DNA from: Phallusia mammillata | Taxonomy: Eukaryota; Chordata; Ascidiacea; Phlebobranchia; Ascidiidae | NCBI GenBank assembly: GCA_003260075.1 | Contig: QLIY01000279.1 | Span: forward strand, 108,989-172,988 | DNA: 64,000 nucleotides | Reading direction: 5' to 3' | Shown: piece after piece, positions 57,201 through 63,200 of the stretch | Layout of the letters: each line of letters begins with the position of its first letter | How positions within the stretch are numbered: position 1 is the stretch's first letter | Notes under the pieces: generated by a model | Database searches by the model: none | The model's input: the letters and a program-made list of their open reading frames with translations, nothing else | Told to the model about the DNA's origin: nothing | Position numbers and translations under genes: made by a program

Positions 57201-57901
57201 TCTTAACAAACCAATTTAAAACTGTTGCAAATCAAGTCCAGGTAAGCTCCTTGTTAGTGAAGTTATTAATATTGTGTTGCCAGCGTGCATATGTGACACA
57301 CAAAGCAGTATGAACCAAATCGGGTAAAGGAATACTTTCACCTATATTTGCCTGTAAGAAAGTCAAACTAAGCCCTCGGGATATATCTACTCCCGGTAGA
57401 AGTTTCGTTGTAGATCGTTTATTAGAAAAGCAAAAGTTTAGATTTGATACACGCTGAAATAGTTACTTAATCAAACGCGTTTCGTTGCAAAAATGCCTTT
57501 ATTCCGAAAAACCAAACCATTTGGATTTTGGACTTTATATATTTATTTATACGACAACATATCTTTTGTTACGTCACATATGTGTGACGTAGTAACAACG
57601 TGAGCAAGTATTGACATGAGGTCCACGTTCCTTAAACATAACACATGTACAATTTACCCTTAGGAATTTTGAACAACAATTTAATGTCCAGGGAATCTTT
57701 ATCTTTTACATCACTTGTGTGAAAAGAGAAGACATGTGCATCTTCTGGTGGAATCCCATGAGAGCAAGGTTTGAAGGATTCAGAAAGAGATTTGAGGATG
57801 CAGTTGGCATTGAGCCAGCATCATTTTCTCCTCGTACCATGGCAACAAACTCCACCGGAGTTTCAGCAACCAAATCCAACTTCTCTTCCACATCGACTTA
57901 A
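33095..57901 (+). CDS. Adhesion GPCR with EGF/FN3 cassettes, SEA-like, GAIN/GPS and 7TM
   Basis: About 34 exons give roughly 1,800 residues (about 2,010 if the second copy of exons 3-6 is real). Order: signal peptide; repeated cassettes of calcium-binding EGF (DxDEC), Cys-rich box, FN3 and Cys-linker; an extra FN3; one exon with four EGFs; a SEA-like region; GAIN domain; GPS with CKCDHLTSFALLV (family cleavage site between Leu and Thr of HLT); seven membrane helices; short tail. By family this is a self-cleaved plasma-membrane receptor whose tethered peptide starts at TSFALLV; ligand unknown. Almost all ectodomain exons are phase 1-1 and multiples of 3. Odd points: C10 in the GPS exon, a frameshift in the TM3-region exon, a 2.3-kb transposon in the last intron, and a tandem paralogue at 60142. 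Orthology to a named vertebrate ADGR gene is not clear. Confidence 0.88.
33551..33850. mobile_element. hAT-like element, 300 bp, CAGGGGTGGGC ends
   Basis: Ends CAGGGGTGGGC and GCCCACCCCTG, perfect inverse, with the exact 8-bp target duplication CTTTACAG on both sides (33543-33550 and 33851-33858). The inside carries GCGGCCCGC motifs. It lies in GPCR-1 intron 1. Confidence 0.92.
33938..35410. mobile_element. Element rich in TTCGAAT/ATTCATGAAT palindromes
   Basis: CAGACATGGGG at 33938 and CCCCATGTCTG ending at 35410 form the termini. In between, ATTCGAATACAATTCGAATT-type palindromes and ATTCATGAATAC alternate many times. It includes G87 (34021-34107), G10 (34191) and G11 (34452) spacers with duplicated flanks, so the true length is smaller. 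Confidence 0.6.
34021..34107. repeat. G87 homopolymer
   Basis: 87 consecutive G inside the palindrome-rich element in GPCR-1 intron 1. Confidence 0.95.
35417..35592. mobile_element. hAT-like element fragment, CAGGGGTGTCCAAAG end
   Basis: The left end resembles hAT termini and is followed by GCGGACGCGGGCC and GTGGTCCGCGGCC, typical inner repeats. The sequence then ends at a C11 run (35582-35592) and no right terminus is visible. Confidence 0.55.
35998..36120 (+). CDS. GPCR-1 exon 2: EGF (calcium-binding)
   Basis: Encodes DVDECFLGTHKCHIEATCIN, then TNGSYTCKCKDWFAGDGFTC: six cysteines with the DxDEC calcium motif. 123 nt, phase 1-1. Confidence 0.92.
36515..36631 (+). CDS. GPCR-1 exon 3: Cys-rich box
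   Basis: Encodes YCNINCSQSCNNTCSVGGEC and GPNGYTCFCSRGSTCE, an EGF-like Cys-rich module. The donor is GTCTGT, while the paralogue has GTATGT. 117 nt, phase 1-1. Confidence 0.82.
36692..36931 (+). CDS. GPCR-1 exon 4: FN3
   Basis: Encodes SILVVWEVGNAYGAYSYTAP and NLVSNTNYTITVSAYNNVGK, a whole FN3 domain in one exon (240 nt). Confidence 0.9.
37058..37180 (+). CDS. GPCR-1 exon 5: Cys-linker
   Basis: Encodes a polar linker, then LQCNNKTHCCPGFIMNGANC, resembling one half of an EGF. 123 nt, phase 1-1. Confidence 0.85.
37242..37364 (+). CDS. GPCR-1 exon 6: EGF (calcium-binding)
   Basis: Encodes DIDECSLGTHDCHIEATCHN and TNGSFTCKCSNWTAGDGKHC. 123 nt, phase 1-1. Confidence 0.9.
38311..38427 (+). CDS. 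Second copy of GPCR-1 exon 3 (Cys-rich box)
   Basis: Same as 36515-36631 in the duplicated copy, phases intact. It may be an assembly duplicate; if real, the receptor has an extra cassette. Confidence 0.5.
38488..38727 (+). CDS. Second copy of GPCR-1 exon 4 (FN3)
   Basis: Differs from 36692-36931 by His to Arg (TVHII to TVRII). The open frame is kept. Confidence 0.5.
38854..38976 (+). CDS. Second copy of GPCR-1 exon 5 (Cys-linker)
   Basis: I saw no difference from 37058-37180. Probably the same locus assembled twice. Confidence 0.5.
39038..39160 (+). CDS. Second copy of GPCR-1 exon 6 (EGF)
   Basis: Same as 37242-37364. Splice sites and frame are intact. Confidence 0.5.
39318..40149. mobile_element. 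Element with GGGGAGATGCG ends and ACCATTGGGC inner repeats
   Basis: The left end GGGAGATGCGAGACCATTGG and the right end CCAATGGTCCCGCATCTCCC are inverted. The first 1.8-kb copy (37525 onward) has four G and is cut at the N. TA on both sides of GGGGAG...CTCCCC may be the target duplication. Motifs such as GGACCTTTGGGCC recur inside. No coding sequence. Confidence 0.7.
40186..41180. mobile_element. hAT-like element, 995 bp, TAGGGAT ends
   Basis: Ends TAGGGATTTTCAAAGTAGAA and TTCTACTTTGAACATCCCTA. The exact 8-bp duplication GCAGTTAC flanks both sides (40178-40185 and 41181-41188). No transposase frame seen. It lies in a GPCR-1 intron. Confidence 0.9.
41202..41270 (+). CDS. GPCR-1 exon 7: short Cys box
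   Basis: Encodes YCRPSCSYCGNYALRTCETV, 69 nt, phase 1-1. It starts 21 bp after the hAT element. Confidence 0.8.
41354..41596 (+). CDS. GPCR-1 exon 8: FN3
   Basis: Encodes AAALLWDQGASFHNSITISN and FTNLPSNTSYTVVVQAELGA. 243 nt, phase 1-1. Confidence 0.88.
41850..41985 (-). mobile_element. SINE-like repeat, minus orientation
   Basis: Contains CCAGCTTGGTAAATATTTTAG and ends CGAAATAAACTCAACTCAAC. It matches, in inverse orientation, copies at 13785-13960, 54030-54180 and 60733-60910, which share ACCAAGCCGGAA and GAGTTTATTTCG. Confidence 0.6.
42002..42100 (+). CDS. GPCR-1 exon 9: Cys-linker
   Basis: Encodes DLETTPNVSVSTISTIQFDG and CVNGYKLKNGTCQ. 99 nt, phase 1-1. Confidence 0.82.
42150..44340. 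repeat. Tandem and dispersed repeat with ~160-bp unit
   Basis: Units begin near CCCAAAGTTTGTCCGACTCG and run through GATGGATTTGGCTGAAATTT, ACAGATGGTAGATGTAG and CCCCAGTATTTACCCCGCTA. Clear starts at 43531, 43690 and 43851 give a period of about 160 bp, with diverged units before. The edges carry CCTGAAGGGGACACATATTG. Related copies occur at 21691-21857 and 46150-46560. Confidence 0.85.
44403..44525 (+). CDS. GPCR-1 exon 10: EGF (calcium-binding)
   Basis: Encodes DMDECSLDTHDCHIEATCHN and TDGSYTCKCKDWFIGDGKIC. 123 nt, phase 1-1. Confidence 0.9.
44582..44646. repeat. C65 homopolymer
   Basis: 65 consecutive C. It replaces the left half of a hAT-like element whose right half follows at 44651. 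Confidence 0.95.
44651..44920. mobile_element. Right half of hAT-like element (family of 1922-2405)
   Basis: Matches about 2117-2405 of the intact copy and ends GGTTGGGAACCCCTG. The left half is missing and a C65 run lies there instead. Confidence 0.85.
45488..45565 (+). CDS. GPCR-1 exon 11: short Cys box
   Basis: Encodes GYCSSLCRYCSHGASGYTCI and CTENCT. 78 nt, phase 1-1. Confidence 0.82.
45643..45885 (+). CDS. GPCR-1 exon 12: FN3
   Basis: Encodes TSTTLGFTWRTGNAIQNIVK and LKPGTKYNLTITAINNAGIS. 243 nt, phase 1-1. Confidence 0.9.
45954..46064 (+). CDS. GPCR-1 exon 13: Cys-linker
   Basis: Encodes ENNSSKVVGVISKPILNCDN and CCQGYTLKNGICA. 111 nt, phase 1-1. Confidence 0.82.
46573..46750. mobile_element. 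hAT-like MITE, CAGTGGTGTGATTC family
   Basis: Ends CAGTGGTGTGATTC and GAATCTCACCACTG. Exact 8-bp duplication CCTGTAGC on both sides (46565-46572 and 46751-46758). It has inserted inside a member of the GGGGACACAT repeat family. Confidence 0.93.
47418..47540 (+). CDS. GPCR-1 exon 14: EGF (calcium-binding)
   Basis: Encodes DIDECANGTHNCHQEGTCFN and TEGSFYCQCNSGFAGDGITC. 123 nt, phase 1-1. Confidence 0.9.
48239..48400 (+). CDS. GPCR-1 exon 15: long Cys box
   Basis: Encodes GVCYHHDSYFSHWGWYRLYL and CRYFGQCISGSILGSICECI. 162 nt, aromatic-rich and the longest box of the series. Phase 1-1. Confidence 0.78.
48461..48724 (+). CDS. GPCR-1 exon 16: FN3
   Basis: Encodes SQSSLTITWDQMHKEYSFLY and NLTAGTQYTVTVFVSPLYLA. 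264 nt, phase 1-1. Confidence 0.88.
48838..48948 (+). CDS. GPCR-1 exon 17: FN3, first half
   Basis: Encodes SGPNVSVLSVGYHEITIVYD and EIIGAKQYNIFYQHG. 111 nt. The only FN3 of this gene split over two exons. Confidence 0.82.
49116..49259 (+). CDS. GPCR-1 exon 18: FN3, second half
   Basis: Encodes NYTLSCLMENTQYNITVYVV. 144 nt. Together with exon 17 it makes one FN3. Confidence 0.82.
49323..49832 (+). CDS. GPCR-1 exon 19: four EGF domains in one exon
   Basis: 510 nt encode four EGFs starting near ASCAIANPCHSNATC, DVDECILKTDNCHGNAIC, DIDECILNTANCHINAHC and SVDQCSMGTHDCDSNAKC. Other EGFs in the gene are one per exon. Phase 1-1. Confidence 0.92.
49889..50051 (+). CDS. GPCR-1 exon 20: SEA-like, first part
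   Basis: Encodes MKLKENLLEAFQHENNNVRK and VIIHTFQPNSTVR, similar in style to SEA domains (helix then beta). 163 nt, phase 1 to 2. The SEA assignment is tentative. Confidence 0.75.
50129..50244 (+). CDS. GPCR-1 exon 21: SEA-like, second part
   Basis: Encodes YLVQFSNGFQPPSVLLSGYV and NGLLLGIPQT. Phase 2 to 1. Its 3' half is repeated at 58438-58612. Confidence 0.78.
50311..50400 (+). CDS. GPCR-1 exon 22
   Basis: Encodes TSCLEKVLKGFNFPEVSVNS and STELCPGG. 90 nt, phase 1-1. It links the SEA-like region to the GAIN domain. Confidence 0.75.
50591..50721 (+). CDS. GPCR-1 exon 23
   Basis: Encodes YSQASLRCIPAVSFGVNGEL and SSLSVIKCEVKIKDIK. Phase 1 to 0. Confidence 0.78.
50976..51131 (+). CDS. GPCR-1 exon 24: GAIN subdomain A helices
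   Basis: Encodes TQETIEEVASSLQIITSGST and REVQESLEVVDSIAEAVKGG, amphipathic helices typical of GAIN-A. Phase 0-0. A C86 run follows 12 bp after the donor. Confidence 0.85.
51144..51229. repeat. C86 homopolymer
   Basis: 86 consecutive C in the intron after exon 24. The sequence after it (51231-51322) recurs at 51778-51869; the first copy is bounded on its right by C11 at 51323-51333. Confidence 0.95.
51487..51705 (+). CDS. GPCR-1 exon 25: GAIN
   Basis: Encodes LLINVVTTISHVIQALQSAQ and the Ser/Leu-rich helix QSISQSLSLLAYNIKLDNTT. 219 nt, phase 0-0. Confidence 0.85.
52370..52588 (+). CDS. GPCR-1 exon 26: GAIN subdomain B
   Basis: Encodes ANISVPGSVISQAWKSANSS and RTVFFLHKGDTLFPSK, matching the I-x-LP and VVFFLY-type strands of GAIN-B. 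219 nt, phase 0-0. Confidence 0.88.
52615..52788. repeat. Misplaced fragments of GPCR-1 exons 26 and 28 between C runs
   Basis: 52615-52714 copies about 53023-53122 (intron end plus start of exon 28). 52726-52788 copies part of exon 26 with 33 nt removed. C10 and C11 runs lie at 52605-52614 and 52715-52725. Likely assembly debris. Confidence 0.85.
52888..53007 (+). CDS. GPCR-1 exon 27: GAIN
   Basis: Encodes VMMVEIGDNISLTNLNPPVT and IEHTNEQTHYGEKSSARALK. 120 nt, phase 0-0. Confidence 0.8.
53072..53197 (+). CDS. GPCR-1 exon 28: GPS motif
   Basis: Encodes VKRVRQRCAYWDPDSLD, then a C10 run, then NTAHPPVCKCDHLTSFALLV. The final CxCxHLTSFA part with the HLT cleavage site is intact. The W-x3-GC part normally between the two halves is missing exactly where the C run (53123-53132) lies, so real coding sequence has probably been lost. 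Phase 0-0. Confidence 0.88.
53263..53372 (+). CDS. GPCR-1 exon 29: TM1
   Basis: Encodes DIVLSTISNIGCGLSICGFT and ATIILHVLNK, the first helix with the NIGCGLS pattern of adhesion GPCRs. Phase 0 to 2. Confidence 0.85.
53433..53651 (+). CDS. GPCR-1 exon 30: TM2-TM3, frameshifted
   Basis: First part AQLKNVLNQIQLHICTNLLV (TM2), last part CTAITAILQYTFLTSWMWMT (TM3 with the conserved cysteine). The two parts are in different frames, and the exon is 1 nt short of the length its phases require. The 15-mer CAGCTATTACTGCCA occurs twice, 23 nt apart, at the break (about 53538-53575). Confidence 0.82.
53709..53853 (+). CDS. GPCR-1 exon 31: TM4
   Basis: Encodes VFNTTINSYMNKACIFAYGI and PAVVVSFNLAVTLLYFGKQQ. 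Phase 0 to 1. Confidence 0.87.
54030..54180 (+). mobile_element. SINE-like repeat in GPCR-1 intron
   Basis: Shares TTGAGTTTATTTCGTCG and AACCAAGCCGGAAATAG with the copies at 13785, 41850 (inverse) and 60733. Confidence 0.6.
54322..54488 (+). CDS. GPCR-1 exon 32: extracellular loop 2 and TM5
   Basis: The acceptor TATATACAG gives the right phase: DDPQYLLSTTYHAENMCWLQ (loop with the CWL motif), then YFGFLFIIGLAYLNNLGIAI (TM5). Phase 1 to 0. Confidence 0.87.
54563..54733 (+). CDS. GPCR-1 exon 33: TM6 and start of TM7
   Basis: Encodes MACSLLFSLGLTWIFGFLML with the GLTWIFG motif of the family, then NWLFALFNSFQ. Phase 0-0. Confidence 0.92.
54804..57139. mobile_element. 2.3-kb hAT-like element in last GPCR-1 intron
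   Basis: Left end CAGGGCTACTCAA and right end TTGAGTAGCC, with CTTTAGAC at 54796-54803 and 57140-57147 (8-bp duplication; the last bases of the right terminus are blurred). It contains TGCTCGGCCGAGCA-type inner palindromes at about 54990-55335 and the decayed gene at 55884-56545. No hAT transposase recognised. Confidence 0.8.
55884..56545 (+). pseudogene. Decayed gene with P2X7-type cysteine-rich cytoplasmic module
   Basis: Reading starts MSSSESEEDSYALVD and continues after an in-frame TAG as GHIAGFSFEPQYQENE. A probable second exon (acceptor TTGTAG near 56088) reads WCLCTNCVIMEE, then after a frameshift CVCCHEISKV, CITPHPGFVPICLNAYALET. A third part reads RYTAYRKFVKWCWGRLGK and, after another shift in an A run, RVTLPACVVIKVRSTFPS. 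This order is that of the zinc-binding C-terminal domain of P2X7 receptors, found as stand-alone genes in many animals. No channel domain is present. One stop and two frameshifts indicate decay. Confidence 0.72.
57692..57901 (+). CDS. GPCR-1 exon 34: TM7 end and cytoplasmic tail
   Basis: Acceptor GTCCAG. Joins exon 33 to give FQGIFIFYITCVKREDMCIF, then a Ser/Thr-rich tail with stop TAA at 57899-57901. FQGxFIF is the family's TM7 signature. Confidence 0.92.
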   Translation, partial: GIFIFYITCVKREDMCIFWWNPMRARFEGFRKRFEDAVGIEPASFSPRTMATNSTGVSATKSNFSSTST

Positions 57902-58009
57902 GTGAATTTTCGTAGCATCTTAATCTTGACTGTCACTAAAATTGTCGGGTTATTTTTGTGCACCGTTAATTGTTTTTAAGACTATAGATTGTTCTCATTA
58001 TTCTGTTAA

Positions 58010-58015
58010 AATAAA
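58010..58015 (+). terminator. Poly(A) signal of GPCR-1
   Basis: AATAAA, 109 nt after the stop codon. Confidence 0.6.
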
Positions 58016-58437
58016 CCGCTGTTTATAGTATCTGTAATTTCATCTGTATATTCTAAAAAAATAGCCTAATCCCTATCAGCAGCACTTAGCGGCTACCACG
58101 GCGTAATTTTGTGGTCACTTGGTGTCTCAGGAGAGTGAAAGCTAATGGACAGGAACCGGTGTCAGATGATAATAAATCTCTCATCCAGTACCAATAACAT
58201 TAATGTATTGGGTTTCCTACTTTCGCTGTCTTGTCAACTGTGCAAAAACTTACCCGAAAAAATGTCAAACATGGTCTTGCCTGAAGTTAGCGAATCTGCC
58301 GTGAAGTAGAGTGCAGAAATTACCAAAGATGCCGCAAAATGTTTGCTTTTTCAAAGTTCACACATTTTCTGCTGTTTTGTTAAATACTTGTTGACAAAAT
58401 TCAGGAGTTTCTGACACTGTTTTATAGATTATAAAAA

Positions 58438-58612
58438 AATTCCAATGGTTTGCTGTTGGGGATTCCCCAGACCAGTAAGTCATTGATGCCATGCAACAAA
58501 AACAACTTTGTCATGATCTGAAACTGTTTGTTTTGTGCAGCTTCCTGCCTAGAAAAAGTTCTTAAAGGATTTAACTTTCCAGAAGTTTCTGTGAATTCCA
58601 TGAGTTATTCTA
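58438..58612 (+). pseudogene. Stray copy of GPCR-1 exons 21/22 region ending at N
   Basis: Matches about 50209-50386 including introns and splice sites, then ends at the N at 58613. It lies outside the gene, after its poly(A) signal, and is probably misassembled. Confidence 0.8.
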
Positions 58613-59058
58613 NATTAAAATCAGTATCACCCACCACAATAAAGTTGAAAGTTATCTTTCGTTTGACACCTTTTGTGTTGTTTGCCTGCCAAGCGTTTCG
58701 CGGGGAAATTTGTTAATGCGCCCCATGTTTTAAAAACCTGGAGAACCAATGTTGTTGATGTTGTGACTCTTTTTCTTGGCGATAAATTTCCTTACGTTTT
58801 TTACAATTGTGAAACTATTCGATTTTGGTTGATTGATTTTGCTTATGTCTTTAAATTCAGCAAAATGAACTACATCAATTTAAAACAAGATCTGTGATCA
58901 TTGTTACGTATAAGAATGAAGGAAGTTGCAACAGGGCTTCTATATAAGCTTGTAACACACAATGTTTGGTGCACGCACTTTATCGAGGTGACGTCGAAAT
59001 GCAGGTCACTTGAAATGCTTACGTCACTTGTCATCCCAGGTAGGAGCTTGCTTTTTTC

Positions 59059-60205
59059 GTTGTACAAAAGTTGTGCTTGTGTTAAGTGATGCTTAAGTTG
59101 TTAATGGTGGATGGTTTAATCCTGATTTGCCCCACAATAAGTGAAGTATAGGCCAGTTACTTTATGCGTTCAATCGTGACAAAAAGATAAAAAAACACAC
59201 ACCCATAAACGTCGTTCTGACTCTAAAACTCGATTTCAGACAGACGTACTTTTCACAGTCACCTTCAAAAATCATCGCCACGGTTGGCTAAACATAACAA
59301 ATATTTCCACATGCCTTTCGCATCATATTCTCGCACTTTTTCATATCGGGTGTTTTCATTTTATTTGCTTCACTGCTACAATGGTGCGTTGCATGACAGT
59401 TTTTCGATTGTGGGAAAGGCGGCATATTATGACGTAACAACGGCTGCTAGCGCTAGCGCGAATTCGTTTCCAATTGTATTATGTCGTAACAATTAAAGTC
59501 GGTGTTGCAATTGAACTTTTGCATTGTTTACAAAAATTCCCATTTTCAAGTTGCTTTACAGCCAGCTGAAGTATAAATACATTATAAATTTTTCTATTTT
59601 GACCCAATGTTCTTAGCGAAACCCAGATATTCTTTATTGAAACCCTTGGGTACAGTCCCCCCCCCCGAGAACAAACTTGATCGGTTATCTTACGCTTAGT
59701 ATGGGGGTCGGTCGGTAATAAGCTATACTGCATTAACTTTTAAGGACTTCGGGACCGCATAATTTAAAGTAATGTCGGACTTTTACACGTTCAAGTCAAA
59801 ACTCATAATTTCATTTGAGGTTTTTATTTTTACTCGGTATATAAAGGAACTAATGCTATTTATAAGCAGGTATGTAATCATTACAACATACAAGGAAGTA
59901 GGAAATACTCTCGAGTGAGCTGAGATCTACAACTCTGTCAGATGTTTTGTGCATGTCAAGTGAATACAATGCGTAGGTAACGATTTCCTACCATTGTCTT
60001 ATGTATTAACTTTCCATAAAACATGAATGCCTACAAAGGAAGTAACTTTTTGTGGGTGTTATGACGATTTTTGGTGGGCGCTTGGGTATTTATTAAAACA
60101 ATTTATTTGTGCATCTGTCAGTTTTACAAAGACTAGCAAAAATGCTGTTATACTTGCTTAGCCTGATTATTGTGACGGGGTTCATATTAGGTACCAACGG
60201 AAAAG
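59059..60205 (+). repeat. Segment duplicated upstream of both adhesion GPCR genes (copy 2)
   Basis: Ordered blocks match 31300-33158 (see that entry). The 32219-32370 MITE is missing here. The copy includes a piece of what is NCAM 3' flank in copy 1. Confidence 0.85.
60142..60205 (+). CDS. GPCR-2 exon 1: signal peptide
   Basis: Encodes MLLYLLSLIIVTGFILGTNG, 64 nt, phase 1, like exon 1 of GPCR-1. Confidence 0.8.
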
Positions 60206-63200
60206 GTAAGGTATATGTTAATTAATCTAATTTAATTATCAATTTCGATGTTTTAATGTAATTTCATTCACAGTGTATTTAGACGAGCCAAAAAAATAGT
60301 AAACAAGTTTAACAACCGAAGGGATATGCACCTCAAAGGGAATGCGAGCACTAGCTGGTAACATAAAAATAAGAAATTTGGCCCACACATTTAAAAATTT
60401 CGGACACCATTTGTGCATTGCGGCGGAGTTTTAAAATGAACTCAAGTGTACCAAATAAATCTAAAATATTCTCAACCCCCCCCCCCTTTAATGTAATTTC
60501 ATTCACAGTGTATTTAGACGAGCCAAAAAAATAGGAAAAAAGTTTAACAGCCCAATTAAGGGATTTGCACCTCAAAGGGAGCCCCCCCCCCAACTGCAGT
60601 TAAAAGTAGGTATTTTGTGAGCACAAATACCAATATGTGAGCCAGATTAAACGTTAGAAAAGGATAAGGGCGTTAGATTAACTCGTTTAGACCGTTTTCG
60701 GTGTTGGTACTAGACGTATACGTTTTCTTCCATTGAGTTGGGTTGAGTTAAGTTGAGTTTATTTCGCTTGGTGAAAGACGACATAGCCACACAGGTGCAC
60801 TACACCAATTACCAAGCCGGAAATAGCTGTGCTACATTGAAAACTTAAGAAGCGCCAAAAAGTGGCGGGCAGATTCGGTGGATAATGGCTGAACGCGCTG
60901 CAGCTACAACGTATTATAAAGCGTTATGTGATGTGAGCTAGCAAGAAATTAGGTGTGCTGCGCAGTGAGTATAACACGACTGGGGAGAAAACATCGGCGG
61001 AGCTAGTCGATGGTGTCCTAATAAAAACTAACCACCCGTGTTAGGAAAAGAGGGTGGGGATCGACAGAAAAACAAACCACCGAAAGAAACCATTAGTTCA
61101 CTTGGGACTAATATTATAATGATATTTTCGGCAATAGTTTTTCTGGGGTCGTTTCATTCGACGTTTAAAATACACTGGGTTTTTGGGTGCAATGACAATG
61201 GCGAAAGACGTCAGGAGCGTGTGAAAATACTTCTGTTAAAGTCACAAAAACATACGTATGCGTATGCGATGTTAATTATTGCAGAAGGACAAAAAAACTT
61301 TACAATTTGCATTAACAAATCGTCACTGAAAGTCTTTTTAGACGTTGATGAATGTTCTCTTGGAACTCACAAATGCCACGTTAAAGCTACTTGTATCAAT
61401 ACAAACGGAAGCTACACTTGCAAGTGTAAAAATTGGTTTGCTGGTGATGGATTTAATTGCAGAGGTATTTTAATGTATTTTCATCTTATTATGTATTGAA
61501 AATAATCCATTGAATTTTGTGGTGTTTTTTCCCGCCATTGTTAATTTTCTGCTAGGTGGCAATGTGTATTTAAAAAAATACAAAAACGGTTACAGACTTG
61601 CTGTCTCTGGTTGCAGTTGCACGTTGCACCCAAGCGAAGGTTTAATGTTAGTGAGAGTAACTGTAATTGCAAACGGATAGGTGTTCACGTTACTTAGTAA
61701 TTTGGTTTGGTAAATGCCCCCCCCCCCTTTATAGTGTAGGCTATAGGTGTATTATTAAAAAATACAGATTATAAAGTCGTAGCCGAGAAAATTAGTGGTC
61801 AAGTGGTACATCAACCGTGATAACGCTATTACAAAAATTATGTTAGTAGTGATAAAGTAATAGTAGTGATCAAGTAATAGTAGACCTAAGTCCACATGTG
61901 GCTGCTGGCACTATACAGTCAGTAACTGAAAACGCATGCTAGTTAGCTGGATCTGCAGTAGAGACAAGGGTTGTCCAAATGGCCGATTATAAAAGGTGGT
62001 GAATGTGAACAAAAACTGATGTTTAAAATACACTGGGTTTTTGCGTGCAATGACAATGACGAAAGACGTCAGAAGCGTGTGAAAATACTTCTGTTAAAGT
62101 CACAAAAACATACGTATGCGTATGCGATGTTAATTATAGCAGAAGGGCAAAAAACCTTACAATTTGCATTAACAAATCATCACTGAAAGTCTTTTTAGAC
62201 ATCGATGAATGCTCTCTTGGAACTCAGAAATGCCACGTTGAAGCTACTTGTATCAATACAAACGGAAGCTACACTTGCAAGTGTGACGATTGGTTTGCTG
62301 GTGATGGATTTAATTGCAGAGGTATTTTAATGTATTTTCATCCTATTATGTATTGAAAATAATTCATCGAATTTTGTGGTGTTTTTTCCCGCCATTGCCA
62401 ATTTTCTGCTAGGTGGCAATGTGTATTTAAAAAATACAAAAACGGTTGCAGACTTGCTGTCTCTGGTTGCAGTTGCACCCAAGCGAAGGTTTAATGTTAG
62501 TGAGAGTAACTGTAACTGCAAACGGATAGGTGTGAACACGTTACTTAGTAATTTGGTTTGGTAAATGCTTTTTTAAGACATTTGTTAGATTTGTAAAATT
62601 GTTCAATTTTGTAAAGGAACACGTTGTAAACAATTGGTCTGAACATCGTTTCTGATGGGTGCACAAACACGATTTTGTTATGAGTTTGTGTCGGAGCGAA
62701 CAAAAAATTGTGACACTTATGGCTACTGAGTCAGTGGCATATCTTTCCAGATCCCAGTTTTCAAGCCAGCAAAAGAGTTTTAATCACTTTATGATTATCA
62801 CATGTATTTTAATAAAGAGTTTCATGTCTACATACATTTGTTTACTTAAGCAATTCAAAATTTAACTAAGGGTAATTTAATATCACCATGACCCCCCCCC
62901 CCTAGGATACTGCAACATAAACTGCTCCCAATACTGTAGCAACACATGTTCTGTTGGTGGTCAATGTAGAGAAGGACCAAATGGTTACACTTGTTTCTGC
63001 TACAGAGGATCCACTTGTGACTGTATGTGTTGCTTTCACTATATGTTAACTTTTTTGCCCAATGACAGCATTTATTTATGCAGCAAAACCAACTTTACGA
63101 AACACCCAAATAAAACGGATCAGAGCACAAACAGATATTTTGGTTGTTTGGGATGTGGGAAATGCATACCAGGTTTGGGCCTCTATCTCTCCACATGTAT

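Larger units (their letters stand above)
61166..62560 (+). repeat. Tandem duplication of an EGF exon with flanks (~855 bp offset)
   Basis: About 61166-61710 and 62021-62560 are direct copies of roughly 540 bp, starting near GTTTAAAATACACTGGG, each with one EGF exon. They differ at several sites, including Lys/Gln at THKC/TQKC, so they look older than a simple assembly copy. Confidence 0.85.
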
